DNA from: Bacillota bacterium
GTDB lineage: Bacteria; Bacillota; Desulfitobacteriia; Desulfitobacteriales; JAJXUE01
Direction of reading: 5' to 3'
Assembly: GCA_021811155.1 (NCBI GenBank)
Contig: JAJZPO010000012.1
Location: 1 to 48,057 of the forward strand
DNA length: 48,057 nucleotides
Part shown: piece after piece, positions 1-7,336 of the stretch
How the letters are laid out: the number at the start of each line of letters is the position of its first letter
How positions within the stretch are numbered: the first letter of the stretch is position 1
The notes under the pieces: model-generated
Told to the model about the DNA's origin: nothing
What the model saw: the letters and a program-made list of their open reading frames with translations, nothing else
Database searches by the model: none
Program-made: the position numbers and the translations under genes

Positions 1-60
1 TCGGTGAACAAATTCCTCATTTACCGGATTCCATATTTCAGCTGTGGCGGTACCCTTTAA
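1..60 (-). pseudogene. Possible Kelch-type repeat fragment running off the window
   Basis: Directly after the stop of the M29 aminopeptidase, a different minus-strand frame stays open to the edge of the window and reads LKGTATAEIWNPVNEEFVHR. The TATAEIWNP pattern resembles one blade of a Kelch-type beta-propeller (compare TAEVYDP in such repeats). A TAA closes this frame upstream and no start codon is visible, so it looks like the broken 5' side of another gene rather than an intact one. Only 20 codons are visible, so the assignment is weak. Confidence 0.3.
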
Positions 61-1097
61 TTACTGGAAAATTGGCAGGGGGGTGCCGAATGTGGGTTAA
101 AAAATAGTATATTTTGCTTTGAGATCGGCGAATCATGAGGAACCAAAGCCACTTCACCGAGATAGTGGGAACCTTCGTCGGTTTCTATGATACTTTTTAG
201 GGCCTCAAAACCTCTCTCAGCGCTGAAATCCACAATCCTGCCGTCCTTAAACGTTAGGGAAAATTGCTCAATCAGGTTCCCGTTATAATTTAGCGGCATG
301 GAGCTTATTACTTTGCCGTTGACACCGGTCTTTTTGGGCAAAGTAAAAATTTCTTCCGTTGGCATGTTAGCCAGGAATTCCACACCCGCCGGTGTAAACT
401 CGGAACCCCCAAGCCAAAGATGATTTTCAGGCAGCTCAATTTTCAAATCCGTCCCCAGGGAATTTTTGTAGTGAAGAAACCTTAGCCTGCTTGAATTCAA
501 GAAGTCGATGTGTTTTTTCAGGTTGTGTTTATGGCTTTGCCAGGCGGCAACAGGGTCCGCTGCATCCACCCTGACAGTCTTAAAAATCACATCCCACAAT
601 TTTTCCACAGCCGCAGTTTCGGATAGGTCGGGAAAGACTTTTTTGGCCCAGGCCTTAGTGGGTATAGACACCACACTCCAGGCATTTTTGTTGCTCATAA
701 GCCCTTCCCTGTGCTCCTTAAGAGCATTATTCTGGGCTTTGTGGGCCCTTGAGATTCTATGGGGAGCAACATCCTGCATCAACTCGGGGTCAGAAGCGGA
801 AATACTCAGGAAGGCTGCCCCCTGGCGTCCGGTTGATAAATACATTTCCTTCTGCCACTGGGGGTATTCGTCAAAAACCTCTGCCGGGGCATGCAAAAAC
901 CGGATCCTGGATAACTGTTCATCCCTCCAGTTCACGACAACATCCCTTGCTCCCGCCTCGTAAGCAATCCGGGCTATAAGCCTGGTAAAGTCGGCGCACT
1001 CTATGGGAGAAATGACTACCAGTGTCTGGTCCTGTTGAAGGTTAATCCCGGTTTTTACTATGAGACGGGCATATTTTTCCAGCAACGTATCGTTCAC
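57..1097 (-). CDS. M29-family aminopeptidase (AmpS-like), C-terminally truncated
   Basis: The 346-residue product matches thermophilic-type (M29) metallo-aminopeptidases, which remove N-terminal residues from peptides in the cytoplasm using a dinuclear metal site. Family landmarks include GGSEFTPAGVEF and NMPTEEIFT near residues 230-256 and the DEGSHYLGEVALVPHDSPIS stretch near 309-327. Family members are about 410 residues and continue after ILFFN with a conserved TLFDENASCH segment that carries further metal ligands. Here the sequence turns into an unrelated 13-residue tail and stops. The catalytic site is therefore probably incomplete and this may be a recent pseudogene. The start is a GTG. 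It is the last gene of the mqnB-mqnD unit, starting 3 bases after mqnD ends. Confidence 0.75.
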   Translation of the reverse strand: MNDTLLEKYARLIVKTGINLQQDQTLVVISPIECADFTRLIARIAYEAGARDVVVNWRDEQLSRIRFLHAPAEVFDEYPQWQKEMYLSTGRQGAAFLSISASDPELMQDVAPHRISRAHKAQNNALKEHREGLMSNKNAWSVVSIPTKAWAKKVFPDLSETAAVEKLWDVIFKTVRVDAADPVAAWQSHKHNLKKHIDFLNSSRLRFLHYKNSLGTDLKIELPENHLWLGGSEFTPAGVEFLANMPTEEIFTLPKKTGVNGKVISSMPLNYNGNLIEQFSLTFKDGRIVDFSAERGFEALKSIIETDEGSHYLGEVALVPHDSPISKQNILFFNPHSAPPCQFSSN

Positions 1098-1100
1098 TCA

Positions 1101-1949
1101 CTAGACCCCCTTATACTCTAACAGCGGCTCCAAATCCACCTTGGGTACCAGACCCACCTGGGCTGCCCTGGTAAGCAGGGAAGCTATGGCCCGGTACCCC
1201 GTGTCACCTATATTCTCGGAAAAGTCGTTTACATAAAGTTTGATGTGGGCCTGAGCCACTTCGTAGGAAAGTTCCTGAGCATGGCTCATGACGTACTCCC
1301 GCGACTCCTGCGGGTGGGCCCACGCATATCTGAGCGACGCCCGGATCCAGTACGATATTTCAGGCTGGTTCAGGCTGCGGCGGGCAACAATCGCCCCCAA
1401 AGGAATCGGCAGGTTGGTATCGGCCTCCCACCAGCTGCCCAAATCCACTAACTGGGAAAGCCCATATAAAGGATAAGTAAAGCGTGCCTCGTGGATTACG
1501 AGCCCCGCATCTACCTGCCCATCCCGGACCGCCGGCATAATCTCGTTGAAAGGCAGGACCACTATTTCACCCACACCGCCAGGGATGTTTTGAGCTGCCC
1601 ACAGCCTGAACAGCAGGTATGCAGTGGAACGTTCACTGGGTACCGCCACCCTCCGCCCCGACAGCACCGCCGGGCCAGCGGCGCCGCTTGTTTTGGTTAG
1701 CACCAACGGCCCGCACCCCCTCCCCAGCGCGCCACCGCACGGCAGCAGCGCGTACTCGGACAATGCCCAGGGCAATGCGGCGTAGGAAATCTTGACTACG
1801 TCAGGCCCGTTAGAACCGGCCGCCAAGGTGTTGGTGATGTCGATATCAGCGTAGGTGACATCAAGCTGCGGCGCGCCGGGTATCAACCCGTGCACCCAAG
1901 CGTGAAAAATGAACGTGTCGTTAGGGCAAGGCGAGAAAGCAATTTTCAC
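1101..1949 (-). CDS. mqnD: 1,4-dihydroxy-6-naphthoate synthase MqnD
   Basis: MqnD converts cyclic de-hypoxanthine futalosine to 1,4-dihydroxy-6-naphthoate in the futalosine route to menaquinone, a cytoplasmic step. The 282-residue protein has the family N-terminus (KIAFSPCPNDTFIFHAW), the DIDITNTLA segment and the VIHEARFTY motif around residue 150, and folds as a periplasmic-binding-protein-like enzyme. The start is a GTG preceded by GGAGGTGCTCCC. It overlaps the end of mqnB by four bases, so translation is probably coupled. Its presence with mqnB indicates a respiratory quinone made without the classical Men pathway. The other mqn genes are not in the window. Confidence 0.93.
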   Translation of the reverse strand: MKIAFSPCPNDTFIFHAWVHGLIPGAPQLDVTYADIDITNTLAAGSNGPDVVKISYAALPWALSEYALLPCGGALGRGCGPLVLTKTSGAAGPAVLSGRRVAVPSERSTAYLLFRLWAAQNIPGGVGEIVVLPFNEIMPAVRDGQVDAGLVIHEARFTYPLYGLSQLVDLGSWWEADTNLPIPLGAIVARRSLNQPEISYWIRASLRYAWAHPQESREYVMSHAQELSYEVAQAHIKLYVNDFSENIGDTGYRAIASLLTRAAQVGLVPKVDLEPLLEYKGV

Positions 1950-2611
1950 GGGAGCACCTCCAATAAGACTGAACAGGCAGCTGTTAATATGTCCAGCGCC
2001 TCTTTAATTTGCCAGGCGGACCGGTCACGGGGACCGACCATATTTGAGATTGCGCGAATTTCCAACACCGGCAGCCCGAATTCACGGGCCGCAAGGGCAA
2101 CGCCATACCCCTCCATGCCCTCGGCAGCTGCCCCCTCTATGCGTGCAGCCAGTTCCAAGGCAGTTGCGGCTGTTCCGGTCACGGTCGATACAGTGAGCAC
2201 TGGTCCGGTATTCACCGGAAGCTTTGCCTCCAGCAGCGCCGCAGTTACCCGGTCCACGAGGCCGGGGTCAGCCTGCAGGCGGGTAAGGCCGAAGCCCAAG
2301 TCATCCAAGCTGCTGAACCCTTCCGGGGTCTCAACTCCCAGGTCGGCGGCAATCACCTCATTGGCCACCACCAGTGAACCCAGCTCTGCCCTGCCGGAAA
2401 AGCCGCCCCCGATGCCGGCGCTGACAACCATGCTGTACCCTGCTGCTGCCAAGGCTTTTACCGTACTGACTGCAGCTGATACTGCGCCGACCCCGCCAGC
2501 CAGCACCTCAAACCTTGAGTCGGAGCATAACCCCTGCAGCACGGCATCCCTCTCCGCCGGCACTGCTGTCACCACCAGGATGCGCCGCCCGGGTTCCTGT
2601 CTGAGATTCAT
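1946..2611 (-). CDS. mqnB: Futalosine hydrolase MqnB
   Basis: MqnB splits futalosine to hypoxanthine and dehypoxanthine futalosine in menaquinone synthesis. The 221-residue product is a nucleoside-phosphorylase/hydrolase fold protein: an N-terminal ILVVTAVPAERDAV strand, a glycine-rich VVSAGIGGGF loop near residue 60, and the substrate-loop signature AAEGMEGYGVALAA near residue 166, followed by EIRAISNMVG. The ATG follows AAGGGAGAAAAATAG. It is the first gene of the mqnB-mqnD-M29 unit and sits just downstream of a good promoter. Related nucleosidases (MTA/SAH) are alternatives, but the pairing with mqnD fixes the assignment. Confidence 0.92.
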   Translation of the reverse strand: MNLRQEPGRRILVVTAVPAERDAVLQGLCSDSRFEVLAGGVGAVSAAVSTVKALAAAGYSMVVSAGIGGGFSGRAELGSLVVANEVIAADLGVETPEGFSSLDDLGFGLTRLQADPGLVDRVTAALLEAKLPVNTGPVLTVSTVTGTAATALELAARIEGAAAEGMEGYGVALAAREFGLPVLEIRAISNMVGPRDRSAWQIKEALDILTAACSVLLEVLP

Positions 2612-2651
2612 CTATTTTTCTCCCTTTAGTTGTCTGTTGTTTCCATTACTT

Positions 2652-2680
2652 ATTATCTGTGAAGGCAAACAAATTGTCAA
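2652..2680 (-). promoter_or_regulatory. Promoter of the mqnB operon
   Basis: On the minus strand TTGACA is followed after 17 bases by GATAAT, close to the sigma-A consensus. Initiation would fall about 35 bases upstream of mqnB. The -35 box lies right behind the rlmH terminator, so the two units are tightly packed. Confidence 0.75.
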
Positions 2681-2685
2681 AAATA

Positions 2686-2708
2686 CCAGCCAACAGTGTG
2701 TTGGCTGG
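2686..2708 (-). terminator. Rho-independent terminator after rlmH
   Basis: A perfect 10-bp stem (CCAGCCAACA / TGTTGGCTGG) with a 3-base loop is followed on the minus strand by TATTTTT. It closes the walJ-htrA-CxxH/CxxC-rlmH unit. Confidence 0.88.
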
Positions 2709-2721
2709 CCCGGATTCATCA

Positions 2722-3201
2722 TTATTTATGGTACGGCTCATTATGCATAATCTTGAAGGCCCGGTATACCTGCTCCAGGAGCACCACCCGGATTAGCTGG
2801 TGCGGGAAGGTAAAGCGTGAAAAAACGAGCTGCAGGTCGGCGCGCGACAGGACCTCAGGGGCCAGGCCGAGCGACCCCCCAATCACGAAAGAGAGCTGGC
2901 TTTTGCCCCGCAGGCTTAGATCCGCCAAAAACCCGGCGAACTCCTCAGATGTGTACTCCATCCCCTGCAGGTGGAGGGCGATGACAAAACTACCCGGCAA
3001 AAGGGCCCGGATGAGCCGTTCCCCTTCCCGTTCCCGGACCCGTTCGGCCAGGGCGGGGGAAAGACTTTCCGGGCATCTTTCTTCCTCAACCTCTACTATC
3101 TCCACTTTGGCATAGACCCGCAGGCGCTTGAGATATTCGGATACCGCATCCTGCCAGTATTTTTCTTTCAGCTTCCCTACCGCCACTACCCTGACCTGCA
3201 T
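2722..3201 (-). CDS. rlmH: 23S rRNA (pseudouridine1915-N3)-methyltransferase RlmH
   Basis: RlmH is a SPOUT-class methyltransferase that methylates pseudouridine 1915 in helix 69 of 23S rRNA on assembled 70S ribosomes, using S-adenosylmethionine. The 159-residue protein has the standard length. Its SAM-binding knot motif FVIGGSLG lies at residues 105-112, SRFTFPHQLIRVVLLEQVYRA follows, and the tail NEPYHK is typical. The ATG overlaps by one base the TGA of the small CxxH/CxxC gene just upstream. The gene order walJ-htrA-small protein-rlmH is the same as in Bacillus relatives. Confidence 0.96.
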   Translation of the reverse strand: MQVRVVAVGKLKEKYWQDAVSEYLKRLRVYAKVEIVEVEEERCPESLSPALAERVREREGERLIRALLPGSFVIALHLQGMEYTSEEFAGFLADLSLRGKSQLSFVIGGSLGLAPEVLSRADLQLVFSRFTFPHQLIRVVLLEQVYRAFKIMHNEPYHK

Positions 3202-3368
3202 CAGACCACCAGGTACTCGGGCCGGTCACGGCAGAAGTCACAGGCAGCCGGGGCAGTCCAGGCAGTAAAGTGGATGTCCTGCAGCCGGTAAATGTCCGGC
3301 GGGGCCTCATAGACCTCGACGAACTCATCTATAGCACGGTCCAGATGCTCTGCACACACTACGTACAC
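3201..3368 (-). CDS. Small CxxH/CxxC protein (BA_5709-type)
   Basis: A 55-residue gene begins at a GTG preceded by GGGGAGATAGGAAC and ends with a TGA that overlaps the rlmH start. The product carries CAEH at residues 5-8 and CDFC at 43-46, the two metal-binding-like pairs that define the CxxH/CxxC small-protein family found between htrA and rlmH in Bacillus. The middle (FVEVYEAPPDIYRL) also fits that family. The function is unknown. Coordination of a zinc ion by the two pairs is inference. Its size and non-ATG start make it easy to miss. Confidence 0.9.
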   Translation of the reverse strand: MYVVCAEHLDRAIDEFVEVYEAPPDIYRLQDIHFTAWTAPAACDFCRDRPEYLVV

Positions 3369-3388
3369 GTTCCTATCTCCCCGCGGTC

Positions 3389-4528
3389 TTACTGGCCAGG
3401 CGGCAGTTCGGCCAAAGTGACGGTGGTTTCACTGCTCTTGCCGTTTCTGGAGTAACCGAGCTTGATTTGGTCATTGGCCTTGTACTTGAACAATTCATGC
3501 GTCAACTCGTAATAATTCGTAACAGCTTTGCCGTTGACACTGGTAATGATGTCGCCGGCTTTGAGGCCCGCCTTGTCCGCGGGCCCTCCGGCGGTTACGT
3601 CTACCACGAGAGCCCCGGCGGGCCATCCTTTGGCCTGGGCAAATTCCTCGTTATAACGTTGGTTGATTTGGACCAGCAGGCCGGCATGGCTGGCGCGGCC
3701 GGTTTTGATCAGTTGGGTAATCACGGGCCAGGCATCGGAAATCGGGATGGCAAAACCCATGCCCTCGAAGCCGGGCTCCTGGTTTTTGGCGGAATTTATG
3801 CCTATAACCTGACCCTGCCAGTTCACCAGGGCGCCGCCGCTGTTGCCCGGATTGATGGCGGCGTCGGTCTGGATCAGGTTGAAACTGGATTCGCCTGTAA
3901 GCTGCAGAAAACGGTTCAGTGCGCTTACAACCCCGACTGTTACGGAACGGGCAAATTCTTCTCCGCCGGGATTGCCGATGGCTACCACCGGTTCCCCCAC
4001 TTCGAGCTTGTTGGAATCTCCGATGGGAGCTGCCACCAGCCCCTGGGCGCCGGAAATTTTCACCACGGCCAAATCAGTACGGTCGTCCCGGCCCACGATC
4101 CGGCCCTCTGCGTTGCGGCCGTCTGCCAGGGATACTACCAGTTTCTTGGCGCCCTGAACCACATGGTTATTGGTAACAATGAAACCGTTAGCAGCATCGA
4201 TGATGATGCCTGAACCGCTGCCAACCTCTTCCAGGTCGCTGCCGCCAAACACATTGGCGGACTGGAAATTGGCAATGCCGACAATGGCCGGACCAACGCT
4301 CTTGGCGATGTTGACCACCTGAAAGGGGTTGGACTCCCCCCCTTTGGGAAGCGGCAGCGGCGCTGCCTGGTTGTAGGAGATGGACGGTGCTTGGAGCTGC
4401 TGAGGATAAATTTTTGGCGCCAGCGCAGCGACCAGCAGCCCGCCGATGATGGCGCTAATCAGCGCCACAAGTATGTAAGGCAAAAAACGCGGTCGCCTGC
4501 GCGTATAAAAATCATCAAAATATCCCAT
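3389..4528 (-). CDS. htrA: HtrA/DegP-like trypsin-type serine protease with PDZ domain
   Basis: This is a membrane-anchored S1C protease for quality control of exported proteins. The 379-residue product has one N-terminal transmembrane helix (about residues 16-37), a linker, and a protease domain with catalytic His122 (TNNHVV), Asp152 (DRTDLAVVKI) and Ser230 (GNSGGALV). A PDZ domain follows from about 285 to the end (GGPADKAGLKAGDIITSVNG). The active domain would lie outside the membrane. The ATG follows GAGAGGATTAGAGCC. It sits between walJ and the CxxH/CxxC gene, as in the Bacillus walK-walR neighbourhood, although the two-component genes themselves are not here. Confidence 0.94.
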   Translation of the reverse strand: MGYFDDFYTRRRPRFLPYILVALISAIIGGLLVAALAPKIYPQQLQAPSISYNQAAPLPLPKGGESNPFQVVNIAKSVGPAIVGIANFQSANVFGGSDLEEVGSGSGIIIDAANGFIVTNNHVVQGAKKLVVSLADGRNAEGRIVGRDDRTDLAVVKISGAQGLVAAPIGDSNKLEVGEPVVAIGNPGGEEFARSVTVGVVSALNRFLQLTGESSFNLIQTDAAINPGNSGGALVNWQGQVIGINSAKNQEPGFEGMGFAIPISDAWPVITQLIKTGRASHAGLLVQINQRYNEEFAQAKGWPAGALVVDVTAGGPADKAGLKAGDIITSVNGKAVTNYYELTHELFKYKANDQIKLGYSRNGKSSETTVTLAELPPGQ

Positions 4529-4558
4529 GGCTCTAATCCTCTCTTTCCCGGCTGGTAT

Positions 4559-5338
4559 TTAGAGTTCCCCCGCCGCCAGGGGAGTGTGCCGCGGCGCGGC
4601 GCGCATTTTCAGGCCAGGGGCTATGTCCGGGACACCGGAGTCTACCAGAATATCCCTGACAGTCTGCAGGGCCAGGTCAGGCAGGTTGTTTTCTTCGCTC
4701 AAATGGGCCAGCACCAACCGTTTGGTGTTCTTACTGATGATTTCAGCCAGGGCCTTTCCGGCATCGGCGTTGGAGAGATGCCCCGTGGAAGCAGCAATCC
4801 TCTTTTTCAAATAGTGCGGATATCTCCCCTGCCACAACATCTCTTCATCGTGATTGGCCTCAAATACCATGCCGCTGCAGCCCTTAAGCTTGCGGACCAT
4901 TTCCGCTGATACCATGCCCGTATCAGTGGCCAGCCCGACCTTTGTTTCCCCATGGAAACAGACCAGTCCTGTGCTGGCGGCGCTGTCATGAAAAGTCTCA
5001 ACAAGTTCCAGCTTTAATTCACCAATTTCCAGGTCTTCCCCCGCTGATAATATCTCAACCTGGGGCAGGGAACCCGCATCCAGGAGGGGAAGGCATTGTT
5101 CCAGGACATATACGGGCAGCTTGTGCCTGCGGGCCAGCACCCCGACCCCGTGGGTGTGGTCGCGGTGCTCATGGGTAAGCAAAATTCCGGCCAGAGATTT
5201 TGGTTCGATCTCCAAACTCTCCAGTCTCTGTTCTATTGCCTTGCCGCTCAGGCCGGCATCCACTAAAAGGGATGTGGACCCCCCTGAAATTACAGTAGAA
5301 TTCCCTGAGCTGCCACTCGCCAGGGTCGCCAGTCTCAT
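4559..5338 (-). CDS. walJ: WalJ/YycJ-type metallo-beta-lactamase-fold hydrolase
   Basis: The 259-residue product is a metallo-beta-lactamase-fold protein of the YycJ/WalJ type, a suggested double-stranded DNA exonuclease linked in Bacillus to cell wall and replication control. The N-terminus MRLATLASGSSGNST and the metal motif THEHRDH (His56, His58, Asp60, His61) are diagnostic. Later ligands lie in the DSAASTG and ATDTG segments. The start was placed at the ATG preceded by GGAGAAAAGGA. An in-frame upstream ATG would add 21 residues with no family similarity. It is the first gene of the unit that ends with rlmH. Confidence 0.9.
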   Translation of the reverse strand: MRLATLASGSSGNSTVISGGSTSLLVDAGLSGKAIEQRLESLEIEPKSLAGILLTHEHRDHTHGVGVLARRHKLPVYVLEQCLPLLDAGSLPQVEILSAGEDLEIGELKLELVETFHDSAASTGLVCFHGETKVGLATDTGMVSAEMVRKLKGCSGMVFEANHDEEMLWQGRYPHYLKKRIAASTGHLSNADAGKALAEIISKNTKRLVLAHLSEENNLPDLALQTVRDILVDSGVPDIAPGLKMRAAPRHTPLAAGEL

Positions 5339-5407
5339 TCCTTTTCTCCTAACTACAGCATTCGCAGAAAGGCCATGCCAGGGGAATCCCCAAGCCGACA
5401 CTAGTTA

Positions 5408-5436
5408 ATTATAGCAAATGTTGCCTTAAACCGAAA
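5408..5436 (-). promoter_or_regulatory. Extended -10 promoter of walJ
   Basis: The minus strand has TGCTATAAT, a perfect -10 with the TGN extension. The hexamer 17 bases upstream (TTTCGG) is a poor -35, which fits an extended -10 promoter. It lies about 70 bases upstream of the walJ start. Confidence 0.65.
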
Positions 5437-5470
5437 TAGACTGGCTGCCGGATAATTGGCTACCCCTAGT

Positions 5471-5521
5471 ATAACTACTTTCATCCCAAAGTATTAAGCA
5501 AATAGCGCCCTAAGGCGCCAA
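5471..5521 (-). repeat. 3' repeat element, copy 1 (behind the M3 peptidase gene)
   Basis: Directly behind the M3 peptidase stop, the minus strand shows a short GC-rich hairpin (GCGCC TTAG GGCGC) followed by TTTGCTTAATACTTTGGGATG and AAAGTAGTTA. The same block, with four substitutions in about 46 bases, recurs behind the TPR-cytochrome gene. A second small hairpin, TACTTT/AAAGTA, is present in both. Confidence 0.75.
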
Positions 5522-7222
5522 CTAGGAATCGCAGGATGTGTCATCGACCTCGTTCAGCCACTGCTCAATCGCACCGATCACAGACTCCACGCTGCCAGTC
5601 TCGAACGGAGACATCAAGTTAGCGAACTGTACCAGTTCCAGAAAAGATTTGCTTCCCCCAGCCTGGCAGAGGCGCAAATAGCCCTGCCAGGCCTTATCCC
5701 GGTTTTCCCGGGATTTTTTCCAGAATTGAAAAGCGCAGAGCTGGGCCAGGGTATAATCGATATAGTAAAACGGCGTGCGAAAAATATGCCCTTGCTGGTG
5801 CCAGTAACCGCCCCGCTCCAGGTATTCATTGTCGCCGTATTGCCTATGAGGCAGATATTTCCTTTCAATTTCCCGCCAGGCATTCTTGCGCTCCTCTGGG
5901 GTGGCTTCGGGATGGGTATAAACATAATGTTGGAACTCGTCCACGGTCACTCCGTAAGGTATGAAGAGCAACGCCTCACTTAAATGGGTGAAGCGGTATT
6001 TGTCCGCCCCTGCCAAAAAGAACAAGTCCATCCACGGCCAGGCGAAAAATTCCATGCTCATGGAATGTATCTCACAGGCTTCATTAGTAGGAAATTGGTA
6101 TTCTGGCAAAGCGTAGTCTCGGCTGGAATAGACCTGGAAGGCATGTCCGGCTTCATGAGTCAAGACATCCACGTCTCCCGATGTACCGTTAAAGTTTGAG
6201 AAAATAAAGGGAGATTGGTACTTACTGATATAGGTGCAGTATCCCCCACTGGCTTTACCCTTGTGGCTCACCAGATCCAAAAGCTCGCGGTCAGTCATAT
6301 AGTTAATAAATTCATCCGTCTCCGGGGACAATTCCCGGTACATGTTCTGGCCTTGGGCCAGTATCCAGTCCGGATCCCCCTGGGGTACGGCATTACCTGT
6401 AAGGAAACTCAACTTTTCGTCATAATACATCAGGTTATCCAGTTTCAGGCGGCGGCGCTGCCGCTCTCTCAGTTTGCTGGCAGCGGGCACAATATGTTCA
6501 GCTACTTGGTTGCGGAAATTGGCAACCATATCCGCTTGATAATCGGAACGCAGCATCCGGGCGTAGCCAAGTTCGACGAAATTGAAAAAACCAAGGGTCT
6601 TGGCAATTTTGGTCCGCACCTTGACCAGTTTGTCATAAATGTCATCCAGGGCTGCCTCATGCTCGGCAAAAAAGGCGTATTTGTCCTCATTGGCTCTTTT
6701 GCGCATGGCCCGGTCTTTGGACTGCTGAAAAGGTCCAAGGCCGGGCAGGTTGCGTTCTTCCCCTTCAAACATGATCTTGGCGGAGGCGATAAGTTTGGTG
6801 TATTTAGATACCAACTTGTTCTCCAGCTGCAAATCGGCGATAATCTCCGGCTTAAAGGTCTTTAGAGTCAACTCAGCAATGGTAAAGAGCTGTTTGCCCC
6901 ATTTCTCCTCCAGTTCACTCCGATACTGGGAGACCAATAAGGCCTGATAGAATTGGGAAACCAGCCCTTGATAGATGGGCATGTTTTCATCAAAATAGGT
7001 TTGCTCCTGCTTGTAATAACTATCGGTGGTATCAACAGTATGCCTGATATAGACAATTTGCGACATGGACTCAAACTCTCCCCGCATGGCGTTGATTTTC
7101 ACCATTGCCGCATCCTGCTCACTTAAGCTTGCTGCCTGGGAAAACTTATGCAGCAACTCCTCAAAAGCAGGCTTCATTTCTCCCATGTCCGGCCGGGTGT
7201 ATACGTAATCTTTGAATTTCAT
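5522..7222 (-). CDS. M3-family oligoendopeptidase (PepF-like)
   Basis: The 566-residue zinc metallopeptidase probably cleaves short peptides in the cytoplasm. The zinc signature HEAGH is at about residues 356-360, with a downstream glutamate in the ACEIHSMSMEFF segment as the likely third ligand. The N-terminal helical half (KFKDYVYTRPDMGE onward) matches the M3B oligoendopeptidase family. The start was set at the ATG preceded by AAGGAAGGTGAATCG. A longer frame upstream runs into the promoter and the 3' repeat of the previous gene. No signal peptide is seen. It appears to be a single-gene unit with its own promoter. Confidence 0.93.
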   Translation of the reverse strand: MKFKDYVYTRPDMGEMKPAFEELLHKFSQAASLSEQDAAMVKINAMRGEFESMSQIVYIRHTVDTTDSYYKQEQTYFDENMPIYQGLVSQFYQALLVSQYRSELEEKWGKQLFTIAELTLKTFKPEIIADLQLENKLVSKYTKLIASAKIMFEGEERNLPGLGPFQQSKDRAMRKRANEDKYAFFAEHEAALDDIYDKLVKVRTKIAKTLGFFNFVELGYARMLRSDYQADMVANFRNQVAEHIVPAASKLRERQRRRLKLDNLMYYDEKLSFLTGNAVPQGDPDWILAQGQNMYRELSPETDEFINYMTDRELLDLVSHKGKASGGYCTYISKYQSPFIFSNFNGTSGDVDVLTHEAGHAFQVYSSRDYALPEYQFPTNEACEIHSMSMEFFAWPWMDLFFLAGADKYRFTHLSEALLFIPYGVTVDEFQHYVYTHPEATPEERKNAWREIERKYLPHRQYGDNEYLERGGYWHQQGHIFRTPFYYIDYTLAQLCAFQFWKKSRENRDKAWQGYLRLCQAGGSKSFLELVQFANLMSPFETGSVESVIGAIEQWLNEVDDTSCDS

Positions 7223-7256
7223 CGATTCACCTTCCTTAATATTCCTTAACATTATC

Positions 7257-7285
7257 ATTGTAGTCCTTGGGATTTGGCTGAACAA
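7257..7285 (-). promoter_or_regulatory. Promoter of the M3 peptidase gene
   Basis: On the minus strand TTGTTC and TACAAT are separated by 17 bases. They lie about 35 bases upstream of the chosen start and immediately downstream of the second copy of the 3' repeat. Confidence 0.55.
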
Positions 7286-7286
7286 C

Positions 7287-7336
7287 TTAACTACTTTCAT
7301 CCCAAAGTATTAAACAAAAAGCTCCCTGAGGCGCTT
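7287..7336 (-). repeat. 3' repeat element, copy 2 (behind the TPR-cytochrome gene)
   Basis: The minus strand reads GCGCCTCAGGGAGC followed by TTTTTGTTTAATACTTTGGG and ATGAAAGTAGTTA. It is nearly the same as the block at 5471-5521 and sits in the same position, directly behind a stop codon. The weak hairpin plus T-run suggests it also acts as a terminator. Confidence 0.75.

Noticed and set aside
508-963. 151-codon plus-strand open frame opposite the M29 gene
   Set aside because: Lies entirely antisense to a recognised gene with no homology or start signal.
3086-3328. 80-codon minus-strand open frame overlapping rlmH
   Set aside because: It is a shadow of rlmH and of the real 55-residue CxxH/CxxC gene, with no ribosome site or family match.
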